From NCBI GenBank assembly GCA_021307315.1, contig JAJSPD010000016.1, positions 496,001 through 560,000 on the forward strand: a stretch of 64,000 nt of DNA, written 5' to 3'. The notes beneath the pieces are model-generated. The model was not told the origin of the DNA. It did not search any database and saw nothing but the letters and a program-made list of their open reading frames with translations. The position numbers were made by a program, and so were the translations under genes. Below are positions 36,103 through 47,283 of this stretch, piece after piece (within the stretch, counting starts at the first letter, position 1; each line of letters begins with the position of its first letter). The stretch is from Bisporella sp. PMI_857 (taxonomy: Eukaryota > Ascomycota > Leotiomycetes > Helotiales > Helotiaceae).

Positions 36103-36153
36103 ATACGCTAAGAACGCCGCGCACGCCGAACACGCCAAACACGCCAAACATAC
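36103..36153. repeat. ACGCCAAAC short tandem repeat
   Basis: Imperfect 9-bp units (ACGCCGAAC, ACGCCAAAC, ACGCCAAAC, then a decayed copy), preceded by ACGCTAAGAACGCC variants. Confidence 0.7.
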
Positions 36154-36615
36154 CATTGAACGTAAGCGGTGTACTACGGAATCAAGATAAACCGGGACTC
36201 CCTATTTACTAGTGCTATGCAGGCTGGTAGTAGCAACCCGTTTTGGTCAGCATTTCCCAATAGATAAACTCAAGCATGTTCTCGAGACATATTGCAAAGC
36301 AATGATCACTACAACCAGAGCCGCCAAACGCGGCTAAAGAACATTATATTTACAATATCCCAATTTAAACACAACCCTAATTCCATTAGCGGCTTCTAAA
36401 TCTATAGTTCTTCGTGCTAGTTCCTTCTCTTGAGTTAGAGAGCCAAGCTACCCCAGCGCTCGAAGAGCGGAGCTGGATCTATAAGCTGATTGTCGTTTCG
36501 GGCTGTCCGCCAAGGAATATTGTGTTCATGTTACTTATCCTAGGTCTCAGTCGCTCCTCCCGTTACCTGTATATGAGATGGAATGATCAAGATACATCAT
36601 TTCCAACACGCAACC

Positions 36616-37603
36616 ATGCCTGCATCTCCATCAGATATTATTCTCGTATTCTGTGCGGCGGGAAAACAATGTCGTCCTCTTGTACCTCTTCTGGCGAAAG
36701 TATTTAACAATCTACGTCTTGTTGTGAATAGCGAGGCTTCGCAGAAGAAGCTTCAATCCCAATATCCCAATTTTGAAGTTGTGCGAGTAGACCAGGGAGA
36801 TCCAAAAGCTGTCCGCGAGATCTTTCGAGGCGTAACTGCCACTTATTATGTAGGACCCAGCATGCACCACCATGAGACACAGAACGGATACCACGCCATT
36901 GATGCTGCAGTAGAAGAGCAGAAAGCTGGCAATTTCAAGCACTTTGTGTGAGTGTTTCCGTAAGCATTCAGCACGAAGCTTTTACTTACGTTGCAGGTTC
37001 TCATCCGTCCTCAAACCACAATTACGCAAGCCCCTCAACCACGACGGAAAGCGATATATAGAAGAATATCTCTTCGAGAGCTCTCTGGGTTTTACAGTTC
37101 TGCAGCCTTGCAACTTTCTTACAGAAAATCTTTTCCCAATCGCAGCATGGACACACCAAGACCAGCCTGTCTTGAGCCTCCCGTACGACCCCAACATACC
37201 GAACTCCCACATCTTCCTCCAAGATCTAGCTGAAGCTTCAGTGAAGGTTCTACAAGAGCGTGAGAAGCACTTTCATTCGGAATATCCACTCTCGTCAACC
37301 TTTCCAATCCCATACAAGGACCTTATACCACCAGTCGAGAGTTTAATTGGGAAGCAGATTAAGATTATCAAAGCACCGTATGAAGAGACGGTCAAGAGGT
37401 TGATCATGGCTCAGTTTGGCGAAAACTATAATTCAGGTAACTTGGATATCGCAGAGAGACTTGTGCTATGGTATGAGAGGTATGGATTAAATGGCTCCCC
37501 AAACGTGTTAGAGTGGTTACTGGGGAGAAAGCCAACAACAGTTGAGGAATGGATCATGGAATGTGTAAAGGTAGCCAAGGACCAACGCGTCGATGTTAAT
37601 TAG
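36616..37603 (+). CDS. NmrA-like atypical SDR protein with altered glycine motif
   Basis: Exons 36616-36947 and 36997-37603 (49-bp intron); 312 residues. The fold is NmrA-like: a beta strand IILVF, then LRLVVNSEASQKKLQ, FEVVRVDQGDPKAVREIF, and after the intron FSSVLKPQLRKPLNHDGK, GFTVLQPCNFLTENL, and ATVEEW-type ends (TTVEEWIMECV). Family members sense or use NAD(P) and often act as redox sensors or reductases. The usual GxxGxxG Rossmann loop reads CAAGKQC here: the first and third glycines are cysteines. That may weaken or change dinucleotide binding. The ATG at 36616 is preferred over one 33 bp upstream because the fold starts at once. It is followed by 2.3 kb of gene-poor DNA. Confidence 0.87.
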
Positions 37604-38254
37604 GCCGTAAAGGTGGATCTCCGAGGGGCCACCTCAGTGCTTTTGGGAAGATAACTTTCAATAGCTATTAAGTTTATATTTGTGCTCCAATTTATTCGTT
37701 CCTTTCCACAAGGGTCACTGTTACCAGGATAAGGCCAAAGAGTCCCAGAGTGCTTTAAGTCTGCCATTCCACGCCGCCCAAGATTTGCTAGAAAGACTTT
37801 TAACTGATAAATAAACAAAGTAGTAGTCTGATTTCATGCACTCGTTGCAATCTTTTGACTTCGTGGCTCTATAGTTCCGACCCGTGTGCATCGACTTTCC
37901 AAAGGCTGTTCCAAGATAATCTATAGGACATGACAAACTCATTGCAACTCATTAGGCGTAGTGAGGCCTTTATAACCAGGTGTTTCTCTTGCATAACTCC
38001 ATATCCAATCCGTTACATGTTTAGTAGACCCAGGTCCGAAGTTCGTTTCCTAAGGTTAGAGTCCCCAGCTACGCGGCTTACCAGCTTTTCCAAATTCTGA
38101 TTATGTTAAATGTTAGGGTCCAGTGCTTGCTCTTTCTTAGTTACGCTAATATTATATTTTATTATAAATATGTTTTAACATTTTGCAAAGCCGAGGTTGT
38201 GTTCAATAAGCGACTATACTTAAGCAAAACTAGCTTAAACATGCATGTTTAATT

Positions 38255-38276
38255 GGGGGGGGGGGGGGGGGGGGGG
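38255..38276. repeat. 22-base poly-G tract
   Basis: An uninterrupted run of 22 G on the plus strand in AT-rich surroundings. Its length may be uncertain in the assembly. Confidence 0.85.
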
Positions 38277-38574
38277 TTAAAAAAAACGTGATGTTAGAGG
38301 TTAGTTGTGTCATGTAATATTGCACGTAGCCAAGACAACAAAAGGCCGAAGCCGTTTCGATGCTGTATTAATAGGAATAATAATTAAATTCACTTTTAAA
38401 GTGTCACGGCTGTCATGTGTCCATCTCGGTTACAATTCCTATTCTAGACTAGCTGATACGTGAACTATATCTGTACTTAATCTCCGACTTCTCTCTCTAC
38501 TATCACGTGGGTTTATATTTGTTTCCACTGAGTCGGGCTAGCAAAAGGAGTGATTGCAAAAATTCAAGGCCAAA

Positions 38575-38588
38575 CCCCCCCCCCCCCC
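38575..38588. repeat. 14-base poly-C tract
   Basis: An uninterrupted run of 14 C on the plus strand, about 300 bp after the poly-G tract. Confidence 0.85.
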
Positions 38589-39912
38589 GAAAGTTGCTAT
38601 TAAGCGAACCAACTATTTTGTTTCAATGCCGGGACCATTTTAAAGCAGACAAAGCCAAGGAGCAGTCCGTGCAGATGAAAACCCAAGTAACTTAAACTTA
38701 ACCTTCTTTGTCTTTAATAAATTCTCAGAAATATTTTTACTAACTTACAATACTATAGCCGCCCCACCCTATCCATCCTTTGCCTCTGCCTCAAACAAAC
38801 GTCATTTATATAGTTCCTTAGATTATACTATAGCTTCACAGAAAACTTTCGTTTATGACTAAAAGACCTGGGAAGTTGTTGCCTCTGTGATTCAAGCGAG
38901 AAAAATGTGATATACCACGGACTTGCAACCCCTCATACAATCCCAGGAATGTTAACTAGACTGTAGAGAGGGAGAATTTATATTTCTGGGAGCGATACTT
39001 ACCGGGGAGCACAAGGTCCAGGGTTATCATGTAACGCGGTCGAAGGCTAGCCACTCTGATCATGTGTGAACCGCTCTAATAGAAATATATTGCGATCGTG
39101 CTGTTAACTAGCTTCGGCGTAATTCGGACATCTTAATATTACTTTGTTCGTGTGATTGGCTATCTATACTGATTGCTGAATTAAAGCTCGCTGAAAGGTC
39201 CAGCTGGGCTCTGATCCCCGACATGCATATACACGTATAACGCTTTGACGTCTTGGCCATCTGCTCAAAGCTACATGGCAGAAACGAGATTTTGAATAGA
39301 CAATGTATTATGACTGCTCTAAAGATGGCCCAGTAAGCGTCCATAGACGACTTAGCAAAAATACCTGATTTCAAACCAATCATGCCTTCAGTTGGAGAAA
39401 ATTCCAACGCTCGCTGAATAGATGCTTAGATTCGGAACGAATTCTAGGTGTGCTAGTATTATTTATTAGTTCGGGATTTTGCACTTGTTGGGTCGAGGAG
39501 CACTTAGTTCATCTGTGCAATTGTTGATTCCAACCCCTTCGGGATTGAACTACCAGAATGTTAGGGCTAAGCTTCGATCACAGCTTATTCCCACATACCG
39601 GGGAAACTAGTAAATACAATTATGTTGACACGCGAGTCTGAGTTCGGGCAAAATCGAGTATTCCCAAATACGTGGAAATAGAGATGGATATCTTCGGAGA
39701 TGGTACATATCTAGTAAGACTTAGGAAAATGCAATATAGATAGCCTGACCGCTCAAACTATGTGAACGCATTTGAGGGACATATTATTCCACTTTTCTCC
39801 TTCCCGACTAGAGATAAATAGGGCTATATCACGTCCACTTTCCCGGTGGCATCAACAACAGACTCAAGCCTTTACTTTGTAATATAGTACTGTCTTTCTA
39901 TCTGAACGCATC

Positions 39913-42380
39913 ATGGCGTACCGCACAGCGATTTCTGTAATGGTCGTGGTTGGTACTATGATCGGCGCTGTTGAGCCAACAGGTCAGTCACGGGGATCTC
40001 GATAGCATCATCTCGTCTAATCGTATAAGAAGGTCTTCCTAATACCGTATCTGGAGACTGGAATTCCTCAGTGCTCAAGGCTAATGAGCTTATTTCAAAA
40101 CTAAATCTCACGGAGAAAAGCACTCTGGTCACTGGGAAGCTCTCCTTGACTACTGGCGGATGCATAGGTAACGTCTTACCAATCCCCCGCGTGGGCTTTA
40201 AAGGGTTATGTCTCCAGGATGGTCCGAATGGTGTAAATCTTGCAGATCTTATTAGCGTCTTCCCCTCTGGTGTTACTACAGGTGCCACCTGGGATAAGGA
40301 ATTGATATATCAACGTGCAAAAGCAATTGGAGCAGAGTTCCGGGGAAAAGGCATTAATATTGGCTTGGGGTAAGCATATCTTTTCTGTTTGGCACGTTTT
40401 GCGACTGACCATGTATCCTTCTCTAGACCCGCTGCTGGTCCACTTGGCCGACACGCCCTAGGAGGGCGAAATTGGGAAGGCTTCTCAGTAAATCCTTACC
40501 TCGCTGGGGTAGCCATGCAAAACAGCATCCGAGGTCAGCAAGAGAATGGAGTCCAAGCTTGTGCCAAGCATGTCGTTGGCAACGAGCAAGAGACACAGCG
40601 ATCCAATACTTTTCTCCCAAACGGTACTCGTATTGAAGGAATCTCTTCAAATATTGATGACCGTACTTTACATGAGCTGTACTTATGGCCGTTTGCAGAT
40701 GCTGCTAAGGCAGGCGTCTCAAGCATGATGTGCAGCTACAATCGCCTGAATCAAACGTACGCATGCGAGAATTCACATTTGCTGAACGATATTATAAAGA
40801 AGGAGCTAGGTTTCCAAGGCTATGTCATTTCTGACTGGTATGCTACTCACTCCGGTGCAAAATCAATCAATTCTGGCCTAGATCTGAACATGCCGGGGGG
40901 GTATTCAGTAGAAACAGTCTACTCAGAACCTGACACCAGTTATTGGGGTAACAACATTACAACTATGATCCGGGAAGGGCAAATCACTGAAGAGCGACTC
41001 GATGACATGATCAGGCGGATCCTTACACCATATTACTTTCTTCAGCAGGACACACCTCAATTTCCAATAGTAGATCCTTCTCTAGCCTACGCCTTTGCTG
41101 CCTGGTCGAATGCTTTAAGTTATCTTCCATCGCCACATCCGGCCAGTCGTGATGTTCGTGGAAACCATGCCAAGCTAATTCGCAAGATTGCAGCTGAAGG
41201 CACAGTCTTGTTGAAGAACGTTGACAATACTCTTCCTCTCAATAAACCGCTGGGTATTGGCGTCTTTGGTAATGATGCGGCCGACCCTTCTGATAGTCTA
41301 GTATATACAAGTTCTTTCGAGATCGGGACTCTTGATATTGGTGCTGGTGCTGCGTCAGCCCGCCATAGCTATTTGGTGTCTCCAATCGAAGCGATCAAGA
41401 AGCGGACTCAGAGCGATGGCATCCGGTTGCAGTATATCTTACACAACACTGTGCTGGCATCTGGTACATTTTCTGGTCTTTACCCAATACCTGAGATATG
41501 TCTCGTGTTCCTTAAATCATATGCAGGTGAGAATACGGATCGCTCTGGCTATGAATTGGACTGGAACTCGACCTTGGTTATCGAAAATGTGGCCAGGATA
41601 TGTAATAATACCGTGGTTGTGACACACTCTCCGGGAGTGAATATTATGCCATGGGCTAGTAATCCAAACGTGAAAGCAATTATTGCAGCTCACTATCCTG
41701 GCCAGGAATCAGGAAACTCAATCGTTGACATTCTCTGGGGCGATGTTAACCCGTCTGGAAAATTGCCTTATTCCATCCCAGCAAAATCAACTGACTATGA
41801 CATCCCAATTGTCAATCTTACACAAGATCAGGTCACGTCCCCGGAAGCTTGGCAGGATGACTTTACTGAGGGGCAGCTGGTTGACTATCGACACTTTGAC
41901 GCGTATAACATCACGCCGTTGTACGAGTTTGGATTTGGGTTGAGTTACACAACATTTTCTCTTGCACAAACGTCACGGGTCAGTCGAATCGTCAAGCGTA
42001 TTACGCCAAGTCCTGATGCGACAAAGGCTATCCAGCCAGGAGGCAATCCAGATCTTTGGGACCCTGTTCTTCAAGTCACAACCTCTGTCACTAACTCTGG
42101 GAACGTCGCTGGCGCTACAGTTCCTCAGCTCTACGTCTCCTTTCCTCCGAGATCGGTACCACCTGGCACGCCAGTAAAGGTCCTTCGTGGATTCGAGAAA
42201 GTAAGATTAGGCGCAGGGCACTCGCAGAAAGTCACATTTCAAGTGCTGAGACGAGACTTGAGCTATTGGAACACAACTTCACAGACTTGGGTCATTCCTC
42301 AAGGCAATTTCGTATTTCGAGTTGGTTTTAGCTCTCGTGATATCCAAAGTCAAGTGGAGTACAATGTGCTGCAGTTGTAA
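39913..42380 (+). CDS. secreted GH3 beta-glucosidase
   Basis: Exons 39913-39982, 40030-40369, 40427-42380; 787 residues. Exon 1 encodes a signal peptide (MAYRTAISVMVVVGTMIGAV). The GH3 barrel carries GLCLQDGPNGVN, GRNWEGFSVNPYLAG and CAKHVVGNEQE. The nucleophile motif is VISDWYATHSG with Asp273. The alpha/beta domain (AEGTVLLKN, HYPGQESGNSIVDILWGDVNPSGKLPYS is spread over ~430-600) and a C-terminal fibronectin III-like domain complete a typical fungal enzyme. N-glycosylation sites (NLT, NTT, NIT) are frequent, as expected for a secreted protein. GH3 enzymes release glucose from beta-glucosides, including plant phenolic glucosides. The exon 1 acceptor was chosen to give GLPNTVSGDWNSS. It lies beside a second secreted protein, the CrtC-like gene. 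Confidence 0.92.
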
Positions 42381-43215
42381 ATAGGCCAAAGTTCACCCAG
42401 GTCGATGTTGTACCATCTGAGGTCCTAATTCGTAGCAACAGAATATCTCAGTCCGTATCCTATGAGACAATTGAGACCGCTTTACTCTCCTTGCATTGTT
42501 TGTGATATGCAGAATACGTTTCCCCTCCTGTGTCAAAGATGTTTTACCTCGCAAGCGGCACTAACCAGAGCACTTCTTGCTTCACATCCATGCCCTCCAC
42601 CATATGTATTGGTACAGACTTTGTGCACTGAATCCAATCTCAAAGTTCCAAATCTAAAGTATAAGAGAAGTCTTAGCATCGCCAAACACCAAGACGGTGA
42701 AATCAGATAAAGAAATTCACCATTAAGATGCTTATATAGCATGGCACAAACTACATTTAAACCAATCGCATAGTTTGTGGATTAAATAGGAAAAACACTT
42801 AAAGAAAAAAAAAGGGTAACTAAAAATTCAAAAGAATTGATCGGTAGCCAAGGTATATATACTGACTCTGACGGCATAGGGAATAATTATCTGTCTTTAT
42901 TTGATGACACAGACCAAGTATGTCCTTTCTAGCGTGTGCAGTATTGATCACTAAGCATTGTGTAGTCAATATTATCTATAAGCCGGGAAGCGCATTTTTG
43001 ACAATCAGCCGGGAACGCTGACTTGACTGCCTCTCCCCTAATTGAAGGCATTTATAAAGGAGGTGAGAGTATCGATGAAACTTAGACGCTGCCTATAATT
43101 TCTTTTACTATGTCATGGCTACATGTCGACAAACAATAATTCGTGATCACAGCCTCCTTAGTGAATATATTCCATAAGGGGATAATATATCTATGGTCTT
43201 ATGTACAAAGCCTAT
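42381..43215. other. intergenic between convergent GH3 and CrtC-like genes
   Basis: About 830 bp, AT-rich, with no gene, RNA or repeat recognised. Confidence 0.5.
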
Positions 43216-44411
43216 TTAAAATAAAAGCCCGTAGATGAACTCTTCATAAAAACCCCGGCCTGAGTAGCTAAGACCACCAACTTCTCCACCAACAACGTCA
43301 CCTACACCGCGGGAATATACATTTCCATTCTCCGTCTTGATTATCGCAGTAGTTGTGACATTGAAGAATAATTTCCTTCCGCCAGGCAGTTTGTAATCAA
43401 TCAGCAATCCGTTGTTTGCTAGAAGGCCTAAATTATTGGTTGGAGGGTAGGGATAGGTCATATTGGACGGACCCCATTGACGGACTTTAACAGTGGTAGC
43501 TCCACACCCAACAATAGGATCCTCGCCGTCCGTTGCCACATAGGCATAGGAATGCTCAATATCGTTGTAATCAAGGAGATCATACCAAACGATGGCGTAA
43601 GGACCGACACGTGCATGGCCCCAATCCCAGTATTTCGGACTCGTAACGACCGACTTCTGACCCCAATTCTTATCATGATATCCAATGCCATCGGTGATCG
43701 TAAGAGGAGAACCATTAATAGTAAGATTGACAACAGCCTCAGCATCCGGTACTGCATTAGCCCAGAAGAGATATGGCAGGAGATTCTGGTTTGCACCGAA
43801 GACATTCATCGTGTCGCAAGGGAAGTGCGCCGGGGCACGCTATATCACCAGAAATGAAAATTAGTGGCTGAACTTGGGTTGATATGCATTACTTGGATAC
43901 CTACGGCCTTGAACGTGATAGTGCCCCGAACCCCACCGGCCGAGCCATCGTATGTAATGATATATGTGACTCCAGGTTCCTGTAAATTGGTTCCAACAAA
44001 GCTGGCACCGGAGCCTTTGAAGTCGGCCGCAATACCGAATTCATCATTCTGTATTGTAGCCCCTTCCGTTGCAAAAGTTTGTACAAAAAACTCGGTGCCA
44101 TTGGCAAATTTGCCGGTAAGCTGCACAGCGAGAGGTTGTTCATTGCCGAGTTGGTAGTAGAAGTCTCCAGTGTTGAAAAAGACAATATTAACTCCAGCAT
44201 TTGAGCTTTCTGACGCAACGTCAAAATACCAAAAGTCAAAAGCACCATTAATCATGGCGGATGCATTCATCTTATATCCATCAAGATTCGAGGGATCTGA
44301 CAGGATCTCAACATCGGAGGTGGCATTGCTGTAGACTGGTGGCCAATACACAGACTTGCCTAACACAGAGACCACAAGAGAGGCTACCAGCACGGTGCCG
44401 ATTGGCCACAT
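43216..44411 (-). CDS. secreted CrtC/kievitone-hydratase-like lipocalin-fold protein
   Basis: Exons 44411-43893 and 43839-43216 (53-bp intron); 380 residues. The ATG at 44411 gives a signal peptide (MWPIGTVLVASLVVSVLG). Two lipocalin-like halves follow, with the family markers GAFDFWYFDV in the first and GIGYHDKNWG plus YWDWGHARVGPYAIVW in the second. This is the hydroxyneurosporene-synthase-like (CrtC) / AttH group, which in fungi includes secreted kievitone hydratase, which detoxifies a bean isoflavonoid, and decalin-forming Diels-Alderases. No PKS is nearby, so I favour a hydratase-type role. That choice is inference. Many N-glycosylation sites fit secretion. It is convergent with the GH3 gene and divergent in mood from nothing nearby: the next gene, a regulator, is on the same strand. 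Confidence 0.82.
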
Positions 44412-45602
44412 TGTAACTACAGTAAGAAGGAAATTCAAAAGGAATGGTTGAAAAAGAATGTTTTTGCACGTCCGAGGAACAACTCGAATTGCAGTATATA
44501 TACCCTTTTGTTGCTTGGAGCGTATCGAGTTACATGACCATGAGATTCCTATGCAGACTTTTCGGGGCATAGCAAAGAGTCTATCCTTGGAAGATAAATC
44601 AGTACAGACCCACATATAGCAACATAGAGAGATCTTTGCCAAGCTGTACGAGGGAATGTGACCACTATACGTGGATTGGGGATAGAAAGACGCGCTGTAC
44701 GCGGAAATAGGATTCGGATGCGAAATTTATACGCGGAATTGGGACAGGGATGCAAGTGATCCGGAAGTGAACTAGTCCGACTATACTATGGTGGATAGAA
44801 ATGAAGGATCAACGCACTGCCTCGCAAAGATTAAAAGCGATAATTAAGGCTAATACATTTTTCATTTGTTATATTTCAAGCCGTTAGTAGTATCCCCAAC
44901 AGGGCTGAGCAGGGTATGACATTTACTGCAAACAGTCATATTTTTGCGTGCCCAACAACTCACTCTACCTCTAGTTTTCACATAACATTGTGTATTTTTC
45001 TTTCCACATGTCTCACCATGACATGCCCCGTCCCTAGCCGCAGCGGTCATCTTTATAGTCTTTTTGTGCTATGGTTTGCAGCGTGTATGATGCTATTTCG
45101 ATATTGTATCCTAGTTCTGTTTTCTCATTGTGACAAGAGGTTTCTGCGGGTACGCCTAGTGCAAAAACATTAATGGTAAAGTATACTGATTCAGAGTTCG
45201 CATCTAGTAAAGGTACTGACTGGGCTTTATATTATGACACGCCACGCCGCCAATTGCAATTTGTAATTTTGCGTGGATCTAGATTTGATTCGTCACTTAT
45301 TCAACCCGGGAGCCAGTGTATAGTCCTAATATAGTTGAATCAGATTAGCTATACTCACGTGTTTTGCTTGCATGTCCCTTAGCGCATGAATGTCTTGTCT
45401 GCATGCGAACCACTGAGTCAGTGCCTTGATGGGACCTTTACGGTAGGCTATTTAGCTCGCCAGGGCGCCAACGCCAATGGATGGGATATGTTCCACCAGA
45501 TTTGAATTTACGATGAATAGATTGAGAACATTAATAGAGGGGCAGCCGCCATAATATACTGTTTTGATCGCCTATATTAGCAAGCCATAACTAGAACCAG
45601 TA
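44412..45602. other. intergenic, promoter of the CrtC-like gene
   Basis: About 1.2 kb, AT-rich, between the CrtC-like gene and the third regulator. Short open frames only. Confidence 0.5.
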
Positions 45603-46730
45603 CTACACTCTTTTGTTCCTCAGGGCCTCTGACGGAATTTCCAACCACGATGCCCATGCGGGCCCTAATTCGTTAGCAATAGCCTGTATCAAACGCGCCC
45701 CGGCATCGCCAAATATCCAAAAATCGCGACATTGATAGAGAAGTTCCGCAAAATGTGCCAGAAGGACCATAGCCTCGGGTGTCCTAGACTTAAGCAGCTG
45801 CACATAGTCCTCGCATACCAAAACGACCCAAGCCATGGGTGCATGAGGGCCCCAAGATCGTGGTGAGTGCAGGCGACGGCGCACAAAGTCCAGAGTTTGC
45901 GAAGCAGCTTCACAGGCCTGCATGGCTACCTGATCAAGAGTGGAAGACTGGAGCATGGCTGTAAATGATTCCTGGCTACGGGAAAGATACAGCTTATCGT
46001 ATGACTGATCCTCCTGAATTTGGAGAAACCAACTCTTTAATTCAGAGTCATGAATTTTGTCCCAAGAGCGTTGCCCAACAATACGAGCACCTTGGCAGAT
46101 ACTGACATTATTGGCAAAGCTATCAATAAAAGTGTCGAGATCGTTGCCCTTACGAACGACGAGTTCCTCCGCAAGTATGTGGACAGACACTAGGGAAGAG
46201 AACATGAACTGACTGACGGCGTCTTGTTCATTGATGCTGGTGAACAAAGCCAGCCCTTCATTCCGCAAGTCCATTGCCATGCGCCAGTATATTTCTGACT
46301 TAAGGATATCTTGGTGTCCCAGATGTAAAGCCGCAATTGCTAGTAGTTGATGCATCACATATGAGGTCTTTAGTGCTGTTTGCACATACAGCTGTGAAAG
46401 TGGGCGCATTGACTCGGTCATTCCAAGCCAATCGTTTAGACTGGTAGCAACATGGTTGAATAATGTGAAGTGCTCGATTGTGTAGTGCCGTCCAGGTTCG
46501 TGTTTCAAAGGCCGAGGATTATTGTCTCCATCATCATTTGAGGAAGATACTGTCAGTGATTGCTCCGCATGCCTTGACACAAGATAAACGTATTTGCAAG
46601 ATCGACTTGACACCCTACAGTTGCAACATGTTGGTTTCCCTTCGTCGCATTTAACATGTCTCCTCTTGCACTCTGTACAGCCTTTTCGAGACTTGTGATG
46701 AGTTCGACGAGGCTTGCTGCAAGTACTCAT
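45603..46730 (-). CDS. Zn2Cys6 transcription factor (single exon)
   Basis: 375 residues from the ATG at 46730 (MSTCSKPRRTHHKSRKGC). The zinc cluster GCTECKRRHVKCDEGKPTC then CNCRVSSRSC gives CX2CX6CX6CX2CX6C. The body resembles the Upc2/sterol-uptake-type small regulators (HYTIEHFTLFNHVATSL, MHQLLAIAALHLG). Unlike most of its neighbours it has no intron, which may mean recent gain or loss of introns. It lies at the right edge of the accessory block, on the same strand as the CrtC-like gene. Regulation of GH3 and CrtC genes is possible but not shown. Confidence 0.9.
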   Translation of the reverse strand: MSTCSKPRRTHHKSRKGCTECKRRHVKCDEGKPTCCNCRVSSRSCKYVYLVSRHAEQSLTVSSSNDDGDNNPRPLKHEPGRHYTIEHFTLFNHVATSLNDWLGMTESMRPLSQLYVQTALKTSYVMHQLLAIAALHLGHQDILKSEIYWRMAMDLRNEGLALFTSINEQDAVSQFMFSSLVSVHILAEELVVRKGNDLDTFIDSFANNVSICQGARIVGQRSWDKIHDSELKSWFLQIQEDQSYDKLYLSRSQESFTAMLQSSTLDQVAMQACEAASQTLDFVRRRLHSPRSWGPHAPMAWVVLVCEDYVQLLKSRTPEAMVLLAHFAELLYQCRDFWIFGDAGARLIQAIANELGPAWASWLEIPSEALRNKRV

Positions 46731-47283
46731 TATGTAGGGCAAGCTAGCATCGGAGATACAAGGGGGAAATTTCTCTAAAAACGGTAGTAGCTCCTGTACT
46801 GCCTGGTTAGTTTAGGAGTAGATGTACACCGCGAAAAGCCTATCGATGAAGTATTGGATGTCCGCCCAACTATTGTCACGTGCAAATTTCGATTAAAATT
46901 CCTATTCGGGACTATCAGACATGTGATCTACATCTATATTTAGTCATGGTGGCGTGTGGTGGGGCATGCACAACTAATTAAACTTATTTAAATAAACTTC
47001 GGCTTGTGGACATATATTAAAAAGCGACAGCAAAAGAAAGAAAACAGAATTGAGTAGTTGTGGTAATTGAACTCCTATTGTTACTTTACGATTCCTTGTC
47101 TATCTGTAGGCCCCGTGCTTACACCTAACAGTAACATTATGCTGATGTCACCGAATTCCAACAACAACCCTGGAGATAGGGAATGCCGCGTCATGGGATG
47201 GCCTTAGCTCCTGGGATCGCCTAAATATTAATCCCAGTGTTCGCGTCCCGTCTTTACCCAGCAAATTATTGCCAATGTGCGCC
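46731..47283. other. intergenic
   Basis: AT-rich spacer before the broken glycosyltransferase-like gene. Nothing recognised. Confidence 0.45.

Larger units (their letters stand above)
35868..36615. promoter_or_regulatory. divergent promoter between MDR reductase and NmrA-like gene
   Basis: About 750 bp holding the palindrome at 35932-35948, another ATGGCC half-site at about 35958, and an ACGCCAAAC-type tandem repeat near 36103-36153. Both flanking genes could be regulated from here (inference). Confidence 0.45.
37604..39912. other. AT-rich gene-poor interval with G and C homopolymers
   Basis: About 2.3 kb with no supportable gene. It holds a 22-base G run (38255-38276) and a 14-base C run (38575-38588) about 300 bp apart. 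Open frames are short and AT-biased. No transposon ends recognised. Confidence 0.5.

Noticed and set aside
29161..46730. A polyketide-type biosynthetic cluster with a Diels-Alderase
   Set aside because: No PKS, NRPS, P450 or methyltransferase is present in the window, so a catabolic or detoxification reading is preferred.
47237..47283. Start of the glycosyltransferase-like gene at 47237
   Set aside because: That codon is GTG; the nearest sensible ATG is 47284, in another frame.
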